Below are positions 17,144 to 25,881 of a stretch of 64,000 nt of DNA, in pieces (within the stretch, counting starts at the first letter, position 1; every line of letters begins with the position of its first letter). The notes beneath the pieces were generated by a model that was given only the letters and a program-made list of their open reading frames with translations, searched no databases and had not been told where the DNA came from. The DNA is from Actinoplanes sp. TBRC 11911 (lineage in GTDB: Bacteria; Actinomycetota; Actinomycetes; Mycobacteriales; Micromonosporaceae). Both the position numbers and the translations under genes were made by a program. The stretch spans positions 1 through 64,000 of the forward strand of contig NZ_JABBNC010000048.1 in the NCBI RefSeq assembly GCF_012933445.1, written 5' to 3'.

Positions 17144-19372
17144 ATGGGCAACGCCTGGCGCGGATTCCGCGGCACCGGCTGGCGCGAGACGATCGACGTC
17201 GCCGGGTTCATCCACGACAACATCGAGCCGTACGCGGGCGGACCGGAGTTTCTGACCGGCCCCACCCACCGCACCGAGCGGATCTGGCGGCAACTACAGC
17301 GGATGTTCGTCGAGGAGCGCCGCCGCGGGATCTACGACGTCGACGCCCACACCCCGTCGACCATCACCTCGCACGCGCCCGGATATATCGACCGCGGCCA
17401 CGAGTTGATAGTCGGCCTGCAGACCAGCTCCCCGCTGCGCCGCGCGATCATGCCGAACGGTGGTCTGCGCATGGTGCAGGCCGGGCTGGCGGCATACGGG
17501 TTCAGCCTCGATCCGACCGTGCAGACGATCTTCAGCCAGTACCGCAAGACGCACAACGACGGTGTTTTCGACGCCTACCCCGCAGATGTGAAGGCCGCCC
17601 GACGCTCGCACATCATCACCGGACTGCCCGACGCTTACGGGCGGGGCCGGATCATCGGTGACTACCGGCGCGTGGCGCTTTACGGCGTCGAGAGGCTCAT
17701 CCAAGAACGCCGCGCCCGCAAGACTGCTCTCGACGCCGACCTGTCGTCCGAGACGGTCATCCGCGACCGGGAGGAATTAGCCGAGCAGATCCGCGCGCTG
17801 GAAGAACTGCGGTTCATGGCCGACCGGTACGGCTATGACATCTGCGGGCCGGCCACCACCGGACGCGAAGCGATCCAATGGCTGTACTTCGCGTATCTGG
17901 CCGCGACCAAGGAACAGAACGGCGCCGCGATGTCGCTCGGGCGTACGTCTTCCTTCATCGACGTCTACCTACAGCGCGACATCGCCGAAGGCCGGCTCAC
18001 CGAACAGCAGGCGCAGGAGCTCATCGACGACTTCGTCATCAAGCTGCGCATCATCCGCTTCCTGCGCACCCCCGAATACGACGAGCTCTTCTCCGGCGAC
18101 CCGACGTGGGTGACCGAGTCGTTGGGTGGCATCGGTTGCGACGGGCGGCCTCTGGTCACCCGCACCAGCTTCCGCTACCTGCAGACCCTCTACAACCTGG
18201 GACCGGCACCGGAGCCGAACCTCACCGTGCTCTGGTCGCCAGCACTGCCCGAGGGCTTCAAGCGGTTCTGCGCGCAGGTCTCGCTCGACACCAGCGCCAT
18301 TCAATACGAGAACGACGAGCTGATCCGCCCGGCGTACAGCGACGACACCGCGATCGCCTGCTGCGTATCGGCCATGCGCGTCGGCAAGGACATGCAGTTC
18401 TTCGGTGCTCGCGCCAACCTCGCCAAGGCCCTCCTGTACGCCATCAACGGTGGCCGTGACGAGATGACCGGCGATCAGGTTGCGCCTTCGCGGCCGCCGA
18501 TCGCCGACGACGTACTCGATTACGAGACGGTCGTCGAGGCGTACGGGGAAATGTTGGATTGGCTCGCCGAGACCTATGTTGACGCGCTCAACGTCATCCA
18601 CTACATGCACGACAAGTACGCCTACGAACGGCTCGAGATGGCACTGCACGACTATCCGGTGCACCGGTTCATGGCGACAGGCATCGCGGGACTGTCGGTC
18701 GCCGTGGACAGTTTGTCCGCCATCAAGTACGCCCATGTCAAGGCGCTGCGCGACGAGAACGGCCTGGTCGTCGACTACGCGATCGACGGTGATTTCCCGA
18801 CGTTCGGCAACAACGACGATCGTGCGGACGAGATCGCGGTCGACCTTGTCTCGCGGTTCATGGAGAGGATCCGGCGGCAGCCTACCTACCGCGCGTCCGA
18901 GCCGAGCATGTCGGTCCTGACTATCACTTCAAACGTCGTGTACGGCAAGCACACCGGGAACACGCCCGACGGGCGGCGAGCCGGGGAACCGTTCGCACCA
19001 GGCGCGAACCCGATGAACGGGCGCGATCGTCATGGTCTCGTCGCGGCGGCTCTGTCGGTGGCGAAACTGCCGTACCGGTCGGCGCGCGACGGGATTTCGC
19101 TGACCTCCTCGGTCACCCCGGATGGACTCGGCCACTCCCGTGATGAACGCGTCACGAACCTGGTCGGAGTCCTCGACGGCTACACCGACGCCGGCGGCTT
19201 CCACCTCAACGTCAACGTGCTCGACCGGTCGACCCTACTCGACGCCATGTCCCATCCGGAGAGGTACCCGCAACTGACCATCCGGGTCTCCGGATACGCG
19301 GTCAACTTCGTCAAGCTGACCGTCGAACAGCAGCGCGACGTCATTTCCCGCACGTTCCACGGTTCGCTATGA
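17144..19372 (+). CDS. pflB: Pyruvate formate-lyase (formate C-acetyltransferase)
   Basis: A 742-aa glycyl-radical enzyme turning pyruvate + CoA into acetyl-CoA + formate. It has the catalytic Cys pair in IACCVSAM (Cys406-Cys407) and the C-terminal glycine-radical motif VRVSGYAVNF (Gly717). Start at 17144 (MGNAWRGF) after GTAGGAGGAGCC; a frame from 16961 would cover the regulatory box. The activase follows with an ATGA overlap. The enzyme is oxygen-sensitive, so its presence implies real anoxic function in an otherwise respiratory lineage. Confidence 0.96.
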   Translation: MGNAWRGFRGTGWRETIDVAGFIHDNIEPYAGGPEFLTGPTHRTERIWRQLQRMFVEERRRGIYDVDAHTPSTITSHAPGYIDRGHELIVGLQTSSPLRRAIMPNGGLRMVQAGLAAYGFSLDPTVQTIFSQYRKTHNDGVFDAYPADVKAARRSHIITGLPDAYGRGRIIGDYRRVALYGVERLIQERRARKTALDADLSSETVIRDREELAEQIRALEELRFMADRYGYDICGPATTGREAIQWLYFAYLAATKEQNGAAMSLGRTSSFIDVYLQRDIAEGRLTEQQAQELIDDFVIKLRIIRFLRTPEYDELFSGDPTWVTESLGGIGCDGRPLVTRTSFRYLQTLYNLGPAPEPNLTVLWSPALPEGFKRFCAQVSLDTSAIQYENDELIRPAYSDDTAIACCVSAMRVGKDMQFFGARANLAKALLYAINGGRDEMTGDQVAPSRPPIADDVLDYETVVEAYGEMLDWLAETYVDALNVIHYMHDKYAYERLEMALHDYPVHRFMATGIAGLSVAVDSLSAIKYAHVKALRDENGLVVDYAIDGDFPTFGNNDDRADEIAVDLVSRFMERIRRQPTYRASEPSMSVLTITSNVVYGKHTGNTPDGRRAGEPFAPGANPMNGRDRHGLVAAALSVAKLPYRSARDGISLTSSVTPDGLGHSRDERVTNLVGVLDGYTDAGGFHLNVNVLDRSTLLDAMSHPERYPQLTIRVSGYAVNFVKLTVEQQRDVISRTFHGSL

Positions 19373-20103
19373 CCGTCACCGGCAGCCTGCACTCCTTCGA
19401 CGTCTCAACCGGTGTCGACGGGCCGGGAACGCGTTTCGTCGCGTTCCTGGCCGGCTGCCCACTGCGCTGCCAGTACTGCCACAGCCCGGACACCTGGTTC
19501 CGTCGCAGCGGCCAGCGCGTCTCGGCCGATTCCTTGCTGACCGAGGTGCGCCGGTACGAGCGCTTCCTGAAGGTCGCCGGCGGCGGGGTCACGATAAGCG
19601 GCGGCGAGCCGTTGCAGCAGGCCGCGTTCACCCGCGACGTCTTGCGAGGTTGCAAGGAGATGCGACTGCACACCGCCCTGGACACCAGCGGCTTCCTCGG
19701 CGACCGAGCCGACGACGGGCTGCTCGACGCCACCGACCTCGTGCTGCTCGACATCAAGTCCGGCGTCCCGGCGACCTACCGCAAGGTGACCCGAACCGGG
19801 CGGCTGTCACCGACCGTTCGATTCGCACACCGCCTCGCCGATCGCGGCATGCCGATCTGGGTCCGTTTCGTATTGGTGCCCGGCCTGACCGACGATCGCG
19901 CCAATGTGGACGCGGTCGCAGATATCGCGGCATCCGTGGCGACCGTCGAGCGGCTCGAGGTGCTGCCCTTCCACCGGCTTGGAGCGCCCAAGTACAGTTC
20001 GCTCGGCCTGCCCTTCGCACTCGCCGATACGCCGGCTCCGAGCGAGGCCCTGCTGCAACGGGTGCACAGCCAATTTCGCGACCATGGGCTGACGGTGTAC
20101 TAA
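19369..20103 (+). CDS. pflA: Pyruvate formate-lyase activating enzyme (radical SAM)
   Basis: A 244-aa radical-SAM enzyme with the Fe-S motif GCPLRCQYCHSPD (CxxxCxxC) near residues 27-34 and GGGVTISGGEP for SAM binding. It installs the glycyl radical on PflB using S-adenosylmethionine. Overlap with pflB fixes the start. Its 3' end converges on a broken dehydrogenase. Confidence 0.95.
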   Translation: MTVTGSLHSFDVSTGVDGPGTRFVAFLAGCPLRCQYCHSPDTWFRRSGQRVSADSLLTEVRRYERFLKVAGGGVTISGGEPLQQAAFTRDVLRGCKEMRLHTALDTSGFLGDRADDGLLDATDLVLLDIKSGVPATYRKVTRTGRLSPTVRFAHRLADRGMPIWVRFVLVPGLTDDRANVDAVADIAASVATVERLEVLPFHRLGAPKYSSLGLPFALADTPAPSEALLQRVHSQFRDHGLTVY

Positions 20104-20973
20104 TTAGCCACGATCGCTACGCCTGAAACGGTTAGGCGTCATCTGGTCAGTCGAAGATGATGATCGACCTCGGCCGGATTGGCCGCGCGCCATGGCGTCA
20201 AGCGCCGTGCCGGCGTCGCGTAACCCGATGGGGGTGAATTCTGGCAGGATGCCGTGCGCCGCGGAGAAGGCGAGGGTGTCGCGAGCGTCGTGCGGTGATC
20301 CAGAGGGGTTGATCATCGTGTGTGGCCGGCGCAGAGCCATGGCTTCGGTGGGAAGGATGAGCGGATCGGATCCATACCCGCAAAGTACGAGGGTGCCGTC
20401 GGGTGCGAGTCCGGTGAAGGCCGCCGTGGCAGCCGCGGTGGATGGCGACGCGTTGAGGATCACGTCGGCGCCGCCGTGCCAGGCTTTCAGTGCCTCGGCC
20501 GGGTCGGAGTCCTGGGTGGAGATGAGAAGCTCGTCGCCTGCCTGCTTGCCCGATGCCAGATCCCTGTCCGAGCGCCCGATGACGGCCACGCGGGCTCCCA
20601 TGGCGGCGGCGTAACGGATCGCCAGCATGCCGAGACCCCCAGCGCCGATGACCGCGACGCGGGACGTGGGCCTGATCCCGGCGCGCTGCAGGGCGTTGAA
20701 GGCGGTCAGGCCCGCGCACATCAACGGAGCCGTGCCGACCGGATCCAGGCCCTGCGGCAGCGGCGTCACGAAATCGGCCTTGAGGACGGCGTACTCGACG
20801 TAGCCGCCGTCGATCATGATGCCGGTGAAGTGCTTCTGCGGACACAGGATCTGGTCACCGCGTACGCAATAGTCGCAGTGTCGGCACGAGTCGCCCAAGA
20901 TCTGAGCGCCGACGGCAGTACCCACGTCTTGCCCGTACGCGATGGGCCCGTCACTGGGGCCTCTGGTGACCAT
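20104..20973 (-). pseudogene. Broken zinc alcohol dehydrogenase
   Basis: The 289-aa frame has the structural-zinc cysteines (CRHCDYCVRGDQILC) and the Rossmann turn (VIGAGGLGML) but no N-terminal catalytic-zinc region: no CGxCxTD and no GHE. It opens with ATG inside a decayed DevR-type box. At the C-terminus, a one-base shift near 20160 would restore the usual ending RSIIIFD with TGA at 20148-20150; as written it runs on with an unlike tail. I read it as a 5'-deleted, 3'-frameshifted relic of a third dehydrogenase. Confidence 0.75.
20955..20970. promoter_or_regulatory. Decayed DevR/DosR-type box
   Basis: TGGGGCCTCTGGTGAC shares GGG-N-CCTCTGG with the boxes at 1264 and 17076 but has lost the right arm. 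It lies within the first codons of the broken dehydrogenase. Confidence 0.4.
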
Positions 20974-21001
20974 ACTCGCAGGTCAGGCGGGGGTGGCAAC
21001 C

Positions 21002-21646
21002 TCAGCCGTGGGGGTGTTCGCCGAGCAGCCGGGTGGCGAGTACGGCCGCCTGGGTACGGCGTTCCAGGCCGAGTTTCGCCAGCAGGCTCGACACGTAGTT
21101 TTTGACCGTCTTCTCGGCGAGGAACATGCGCCCGGCAATCTCGCGGTTTGTCAGGCCCTCGGCCACGAACTCGAGGATCCGGCGTTCCTGGTCGGTCAGC
21201 GCGGCCAGCTCGCGCGGCTGCTCCACGCCGTGCCGGATCCGCTCCAACACCCGCTGAGTCAACGCGGGGTCGAGCAGCGATTGGCCCTGGGCGACCCTGC
21301 GCACGGCGTCGATCAGGTCGGTGCCACGAATCTGTTTCAGCACGTAACCGGACGCGCCCGCCATGATCGCGGCGAACAGGGCCTCGTCATCCTCGTACGA
21401 GGTGAGTATGAGCCCTTTGATCGACGAGTCGATGGCGCGCACATCCCGGCACACATCGATGCCGTTGCCGTCGGGCAAGCGCGCGTCCAGGATCGCCACG
21501 TGGGGCCGCAACGCCGGGATGCGGTGCGTCGCCTCGACCGCGGAGCCGGACTCGCCGACCACCTCGATGTCGCCGGCCGCCTGCAGAAGATCGACCAGAC
21601 CGCGGCGGACCACCTCGTGGTCGTCCAGCAAGAAGACTCGAATCAC
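21002..21646 (-). CDS. devR: DevR/DosR-type response regulator (NarL family)
   Basis: A 214-aa protein very close to mycobacterial DosR. The receiver begins VFLLDDHEVVRRGLVDLL, with phosphoacceptor Asp54 in ILDARLPDGNG and Lys in YVLKQI. The C-terminal LuxR-type helix-turn-helix contains LTNREIAGRMFLAEKTVKNY; in M. tuberculosis, Lys179, Lys182 and Asn183 of this helix read the GGGACT box. GTG start after GGAAGAGGAA. Divergent from the GAF kinase, with one box in the shared promoter, implying autoregulation. It is the likely master regulator of the whole cluster. Confidence 0.95.
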   Translation of the reverse strand: MIRVFLLDDHEVVRRGLVDLLQAAGDIEVVGESGSAVEATHRIPALRPHVAILDARLPDGNGIDVCRDVRAIDSSIKGLILTSYEDDEALFAAIMAGASGYVLKQIRGTDLIDAVRRVAQGQSLLDPALTQRVLERIRHGVEQPRELAALTDQERRILEFVAEGLTNREIAGRMFLAEKTVKNYVSSLLAKLGLERRTQAAVLATRLLGEHPHG

Positions 21647-21680
21647 TTCCTCTTCCTACCGCTGTGCGGCCTCTGTACCA

Positions 21681-21696
21681 AGGGCCGAAAGTCCCG
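21681..21696. promoter_or_regulatory. DevR/DosR-type box in the devR/devS promoter
   Basis: AGGGCCGAAAGTCCCG lies 35 bp from the devR start and 43 bp from the kinase GTG. It is placed just upstream of the kinase -35 region. Confidence 0.85.
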
Positions 21697-21725
21697 CCGG
21701 GCGTGTTTCGCGCCGGTCGCGCCGC

Positions 21726-21731
21726 TAATCT
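21726..21731 (+). promoter_or_regulatory. -10 element for leaderless devS transcript
   Basis: TAATCT stands 7 bases before GTG 21739, the spacing expected for a transcript that begins at the start codon. No ribosome site precedes the GTG. Confidence 0.6.
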
Positions 21732-21738
21732 CGACTAC

Positions 21739-23454
21739 GTGGACGAAGAACCGGTCGCGAGCGACCGGCCATCGCTGGGCTTGCGGCCGCTGTCCCGGGT
21801 CCGCCTGGATGAGCTGCTGACCGAGATGCTCGACCGGGTCGGCGAGGTCATGACCAGTCGAGAGCGTCTGCGCGCGCTGCTGGACGCCGTTGTCGGGATC
21901 GGCAGCGATCTCGACCTGCGCAGCACCCTGCAACGCATTGTGGAGTCAGCGTGCGCGCTGGCCGGGGCCCGCTACGGCGCCCTGGGCGTGATCGGGGCCG
22001 ACCGCACCGATCTGATCGACTTCATCACCCACGGAATCGATCCCGCCACACATGCGAAGATCGGCGATCTGCCGCACGGCCGCGGCCTGCTCGGCCTGCT
22101 TATAACCGACCCGCACCCGGTACGCCTGCCCGATATCAAAAAGCACCCAAAATCGTATGGATTCCCCCCAAACCACCCGCCGATGCACAGCTTCCTCGGC
22201 GTTCCCGTCCGCACGCGCGACCAGATCTTCGGCAACCTCTACCTAGCCGAGAAGCAAGGTGCCCCGGAGTTCAGTGACGACGACGAGGAGATCGTGGTGG
22301 CGCTGGCCGCTGCGGCGGGCATCGCGATCGACAACGCGCGCCTGTTCGCCCTGGCCCGCCGCCGGGAGCAGTGGCTGGCGGCGACCGCGGAGATCACCAG
22401 CGTGCTGCTGGGCACGGTACGGCGTACGGAAGCGTTGCGGCTGATCGCCCGGCGCGCTCGTGAGGTCTCCGGCGCGGGTCTGGTCATGGTACTGCTCTAC
22501 AACGCCGACAACGCCCGCCACACCATCGAGGTGGTCGACAGTTCCGACACCGCCATACAGAGCCTCGTGGGGAAGACGATCGCGGTAGACAGCACCGCGG
22601 CAGCCGAGTTCGGCAAAGAGAAGTATCGAATCGTCGATGACCTGCAGAACTCGGCCAACTGGCCCGGACCCGTGCCGGCCACCGCGGCGCTGGCCGCCCC
22701 ATTGGCAGTATCCGATATGTTGCAAGGCGTTCTCATCGTGACGGCGGCGGACGGACGACCCGCGGGCGACGAGGACGCCACTTTGCTGTCCAGCTTCGCC
22801 GGACAAGCCGCGCTCGCGCTGGAACGTGCTCGTGCCCAGGAGGAGCGCGAGCAACTTGTCGTGCTGGAGGACCGAGAGCGTATCGCCCGCGATCTGCACG
22901 ACGTGGTCATTCAAAGGCTGTTCGCGACCGGCATGCATCTGCAGGGAGCCGTGCCACACGCCGGCAAGTCCGAGGCGGCCAAACGCATCAACGCCGCCGT
23001 CGACGACCTTGACGCCACCATTCGCGACATCCGCCGCTCGATCTTCGAACTGCGTGCCCCGGCCGGACCGTCGCTGCGCGCCGAACTACGCGAGACCGTC
23101 GAGGCGGCAGCACCGGCCCTCGGCTTCGTCCCCGTGGTGGACACCACGGGTCCCGTGGACACCGCCATCCCCGATGACATCGTTCCGGAACTCCTGGCGG
23201 TGCTGCGAGAAGCGCTGTCGAACGTCGCCCGCCACGCCGGCGCACGGACCGTGCGCGTGTCCTTGCGCGCGACCGGCGACGAGATGTTGCTACGGGTCGA
23301 GGATGACGGCGTCGGCATCGATCCCGCGCTGGCCCGCGGCGGAATCGCGAACATGGGCGAGCGCGCACACGACCTGGGTGGCTCGTTCGAGGTCGGTCCG
23401 GCACCGGACGGCACCGGGACGATCCTGACCTGGCGGGTCCCCCTCAGCGGCTAG
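21739..23454 (+). CDS. devS: DevS/DosT-type GAF-GAF sensor histidine kinase
   Basis: A 571-aa soluble kinase. GAF-A (about 60-205) contains NHPPMHSFLGVPVR with His146 in the place of the heme-ligand His of DosS/DosT. GAF-B spans about 228-375. A HisKA_3 domain has RERIARDLHDVVIQRLF (His387), and the HATPase domain has VEDDGVGID and GGIANMGERA. In mycobacteria this architecture senses O2, NO and CO or redox state and phosphorylates DosR. GTG 21739 is chosen over ATG 21664 because the latter lies upstream of the box and -10. The 3' end overlaps the convergent 76-aa gene by 11 bp. Confidence 0.93.
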   Translation: MDEEPVASDRPSLGLRPLSRVRLDELLTEMLDRVGEVMTSRERLRALLDAVVGIGSDLDLRSTLQRIVESACALAGARYGALGVIGADRTDLIDFITHGIDPATHAKIGDLPHGRGLLGLLITDPHPVRLPDIKKHPKSYGFPPNHPPMHSFLGVPVRTRDQIFGNLYLAEKQGAPEFSDDDEEIVVALAAAAGIAIDNARLFALARRREQWLAATAEITSVLLGTVRRTEALRLIARRAREVSGAGLVMVLLYNADNARHTIEVVDSSDTAIQSLVGKTIAVDSTAAAEFGKEKYRIVDDLQNSANWPGPVPATAALAAPLAVSDMLQGVLIVTAADGRPAGDEDATLLSSFAGQAALALERARAQEEREQLVVLEDRERIARDLHDVVIQRLFATGMHLQGAVPHAGKSEAAKRINAAVDDLDATIRDIRRSIFELRAPAGPSLRAELRETVEAAAPALGFVPVVDTTGPVDTAIPDDIVPELLAVLREALSNVARHAGARTVRVSLRATGDEMLLRVEDDGVGIDPALARGGIANMGERAHDLGGSFEVGPAPDGTGTILTWRVPLSG

Positions 23455-23674
23455 CCTGCCGAAGGAGTTCGTCCACGACATCGGTCAGACGTTCAACGCC
23501 CCGAGCGATCGCGAAGAGCGCCCGGTCATACTGCGGATCTACCGCATCCGGCGCCCCCATGAGGATGTCCAGATTCCCTACGATCGATGCCAATGGGGTT
23601 CTGACCTCGTGGTTGAGCGTGATGACAGCCTCGTCATCGAGTCGCACGACGCAGCTTTTCAGCATTGAGTCCAT
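23444..23674 (-). CDS. Orphan HisKA phosphoacceptor mini-protein (76 aa)
   Basis: Begins MDSMLKSCVVRLDDEAV after GGAGAGG and contains a full class I H-box, LNHEVRTPLAS, then the second helix of a dimerisation/histidine-phosphotransfer domain ending VVDELLRQASR. There is no sensor and no ATPase domain. It could be phosphorylated by another kinase, act as a phosphate sink, or mix into kinase dimers. Its H-box type differs from the HisKA_3 kinase next door. Its own DevR-type box lies 93 bp upstream. A longer in-frame reading to 23935 would cross two boxes and is not credible. Confidence 0.7.
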   Translation of the reverse strand: MDSMLKSCVVRLDDEAVITLNHEVRTPLASIVGNLDILMGAPDAVDPQYDRALFAIARGVERLTDVVDELLRQASR

Positions 23675-23766
23675 GGCCTCTCCGATCAGTCCATGCGGCG
23701 GGGGTCCACCGCGACAGCTTGACCATCGGTCAACTGGCGGACGTGCATGAGGAAGGTTCACCGGGT

Positions 23767-23782
23767 CAGGACCTAGGTCCCG
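23767..23782. promoter_or_regulatory. DevR/DosR-type box with overlapping second palindrome
   Basis: CAGGACCTAGGTCCCG contains the perfect 12-bp palindrome GGACCTAGGTCC. Its right arm also forms GTCCC-GAAC-GGGAC at 23777-23790, an inverted arrangement of half sites. Confidence 0.75.
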
Positions 23783-23852
23783 AACGGGACAGGCATCGGG
23801 AATCATCGACGGATATCTACCCTCCGGGACGGGCCGTCTTGACCGGCCGATT

Positions 23853-23868
23853 GGGGACTTTCGGCCCT
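23853..23868. promoter_or_regulatory. DevR/DosR-type box upstream of nitroreductase operon
   Basis: GGGGACTTTCGGCCCT ends 60 bp before the first of three tandem nitroreductase genes. Confidence 0.82.
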
Positions 23869-23928
23869 GATCGTCGAAGGACGCCAGCGGCACCGTGAGT
23901 GGAGACAGCACACACGGAGGTTCTCGCC

Positions 23929-24891
23929 ATGACACCGCTCGAAGAGGCCGCTCGCGCCGCGCAACATGCTCCCTCGGTCTTCAACACCCAACCCTGGAGC
24001 TGGCGCCTGACCGGCAACGCGCTTGAGCTGTACGCCGACCCGTCGCGGCAGCTCACCACCGCGGACCGGGACGGCCGCCTGCTGCTGATCAGCTGCGGCG
24101 CCGCCCTCCATCACGCGCGGACGGCGTTGAACGCCGCAGGCTGGTCCGCCACGGTCGAACGAATGCCTGATCCCGCGAAAACCCAGCTCCTGGCCCGTAT
24201 CCGGCTGCTCCACCCGGTGCCGCCCGATCCCGAGGCACAGCGGATGGCCGCCGCCATCTACCACCGGCACACCGACCGGCGCTCGTTCGGCGACCGCGAG
24301 GTCACCGAATTCGAACTGACCAAGCTGCGGCGCTTCGTCGAATTTGAGGGCGCCTACCTGCACGTCGTGCGGCCCGACCAGATCGCTCAGCTGGCCATCT
24401 CCGCCGAACTGGCGGCCGGCGCCGAAATCGACGACCCTGACTACCGCGCGGAACTGTACCGCTGGACTCACCGCCCGTCGTTCACCGGTGACGGCGTGCC
24501 GCCGGCGACGGCTGTGAAATCTGAACTTCGCCGAGTTCCCATACGCGATTTCGCGCCCGATGAAACCGCCGGGCTCGACGCCGGGGGTGCCCACGACCAG
24601 GGCGCCGCCTACGTCGTCGTCTTCGGCACCGGTGATCAGCCGGTGGACCTGCTGCGCGGCGGCGAGGCCCTCTCCGCCCTGCTGCTGCTGGCTACCGCCG
24701 ACGGGCTCGCAACCGCGCCGCTCAGCGACGCCGTCGAAGTCGAGTGGCCGCAACACCTGCTGCGCGGGCTGCTGGCCGGAATCGGTGAGCCGTACATCGC
24801 CGTCCGGCTCGGCTACCTCCCCGTCGGGCAGGATCCAGCGCCGCTGGCACCGCGCCGCGATCCCCGTGACGTCATCACCATCATCGAATAG
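23929..24891 (+). CDS. Acg-type nitroreductase-fold FMN protein (1 of 3)
   Basis: A 320-aa member of the Acg/Rv3131 family: an internally duplicated nitroreductase fold with APSVFNTQPWSW near the N-terminus and HRHTDRRSFG in the middle. In mycobacteria these are DosR-induced; Acg is thought to bind or sequester FMN rather than reduce nitro compounds. Start at 23929 after CACGGAGG; a METAH start at 23899 lacks a site. First of a tight three-gene run, so duplication in place is likely. Confidence 0.88.
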   Translation: MTPLEEAARAAQHAPSVFNTQPWSWRLTGNALELYADPSRQLTTADRDGRLLLISCGAALHHARTALNAAGWSATVERMPDPAKTQLLARIRLLHPVPPDPEAQRMAAAIYHRHTDRRSFGDREVTEFELTKLRRFVEFEGAYLHVVRPDQIAQLAISAELAAGAEIDDPDYRAELYRWTHRPSFTGDGVPPATAVKSELRRVPIRDFAPDETAGLDAGGAHDQGAAYVVVFGTGDQPVDLLRGGEALSALLLLATADGLATAPLSDAVEVEWPQHLLRGLLAGIGEPYIAVRLGYLPVGQDPAPLAPRRDPRDVITIIE

Positions 24892-24901
24892 GAGCGGGCG
24901 G

Positions 24902-25879
24902 GTGTCTGCCTACTACGAGAAGGACCTCGTTCAGGCCGCGGAGGCCGGCATCCAGGCGCCCTCGTTCAACAACAGCCAGCCATGGCTGTTTCGGCTCCGC
25001 GACGGCGCGATCGAGGTCCATGTCGACCCCGGACGGCGGCTCAGGTACCTCGACGAGCGGGGGTGGGCGGCCCGCCTCGCTTGCGGTGCTGCGACATACA
25101 ACGCTCGCCTCGCCCTGGCCGCCGCGGGCCGGCCGGCGAGCGTCACACTCCACCCGGACCCGGACGATCGCGACCTTGTGGCCCGGCTTACGCCCGGCCC
25201 ACCCCGTCCACCGACCTATGCCGAACGGGACCTGCACGCGGCGATCCCGCGCCGCCACAGCAACCGAGGCCCGTTCTGGCCTGCCCAGGTTCCGACCGTG
25301 ACACGGGTGCGGCTGCTCGACGCCGCCCGCGACGAGGGGGCTTGGCTCGACCTGCTGGTCGGCATGACGGCGCTGACCGCGTTCTCGGAAATCGCGCAGG
25401 GCGCCGATCGGGTGCTCCGCCGCGACACCGCCTACCAGATGCAACTGGCCGGATGGACGCACGTGAACGGCGCCCGCGACGGCATCCCGGTGACCGCCGG
25501 AGCGCCGCTGCCGGAACCGCAGGACCTGCTCCCGCAACGCTTCTTCAACGACCGGCCACGGGCGCCCGGCCGCGACTACGAGCCGGAGCCGCTGGTCGGC
25601 ATCCTCGGCGTCTCCGGCGACCAGCCGATCGACCACACCGCAGCCGGGCAGGCCCTGCAGCGGGTACTGCTCACCGCCACCGACGCCGGCCTGGACACCT
25701 CCATGATCAGCCAGCCGATCGAGGTGCCCTCCGCGCGCGAACAGCTGCGCCGGTCGCTGGGCCGCACGGGTTGGCCGCAAATCACGATTCGGTTCGGCTA
25801 CGGCACCCCGGGCCACTCCGCCCCACGGCGCGACGTGGCTGATGTCGTGGAAATCGACGAGGACGGAGGAGAGGCGTAG
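24902..25879 (+). CDS. Acg-type nitroreductase-fold FMN protein (2 of 3)
   Basis: A 325-aa protein beginning GTG (VSAYYEKDLVQAAEAG) after GGAGCGGGCGG, 10 bases after the first copy. It keeps APSFNNSQPWLF and RRHSNRGPF, and ends with an acidic tail, VVEIDEDGGEA. It differs clearly from its neighbours along its length, so the duplication is old. The likely role is flavin binding or redox in hypoxia; substrate unknown. Confidence 0.87.
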   Translation: MSAYYEKDLVQAAEAGIQAPSFNNSQPWLFRLRDGAIEVHVDPGRRLRYLDERGWAARLACGAATYNARLALAAAGRPASVTLHPDPDDRDLVARLTPGPPRPPTYAERDLHAAIPRRHSNRGPFWPAQVPTVTRVRLLDAARDEGAWLDLLVGMTALTAFSEIAQGADRVLRRDTAYQMQLAGWTHVNGARDGIPVTAGAPLPEPQDLLPQRFFNDRPRAPGRDYEPEPLVGILGVSGDQPIDHTAAGQALQRVLLTATDAGLDTSMISQPIEVPSAREQLRRSLGRTGWPQITIRFGYGTPGHSAPRRDVADVVEIDEDGGEA

Positions 25880-25881
25880 CC

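Noticed and set aside
20119..20139. Small hairpin ACGCCT/AGGCGT between pflA and the broken dehydrogenase
   Set aside because: Only six pairs with a long loop; not convincing as a terminator.
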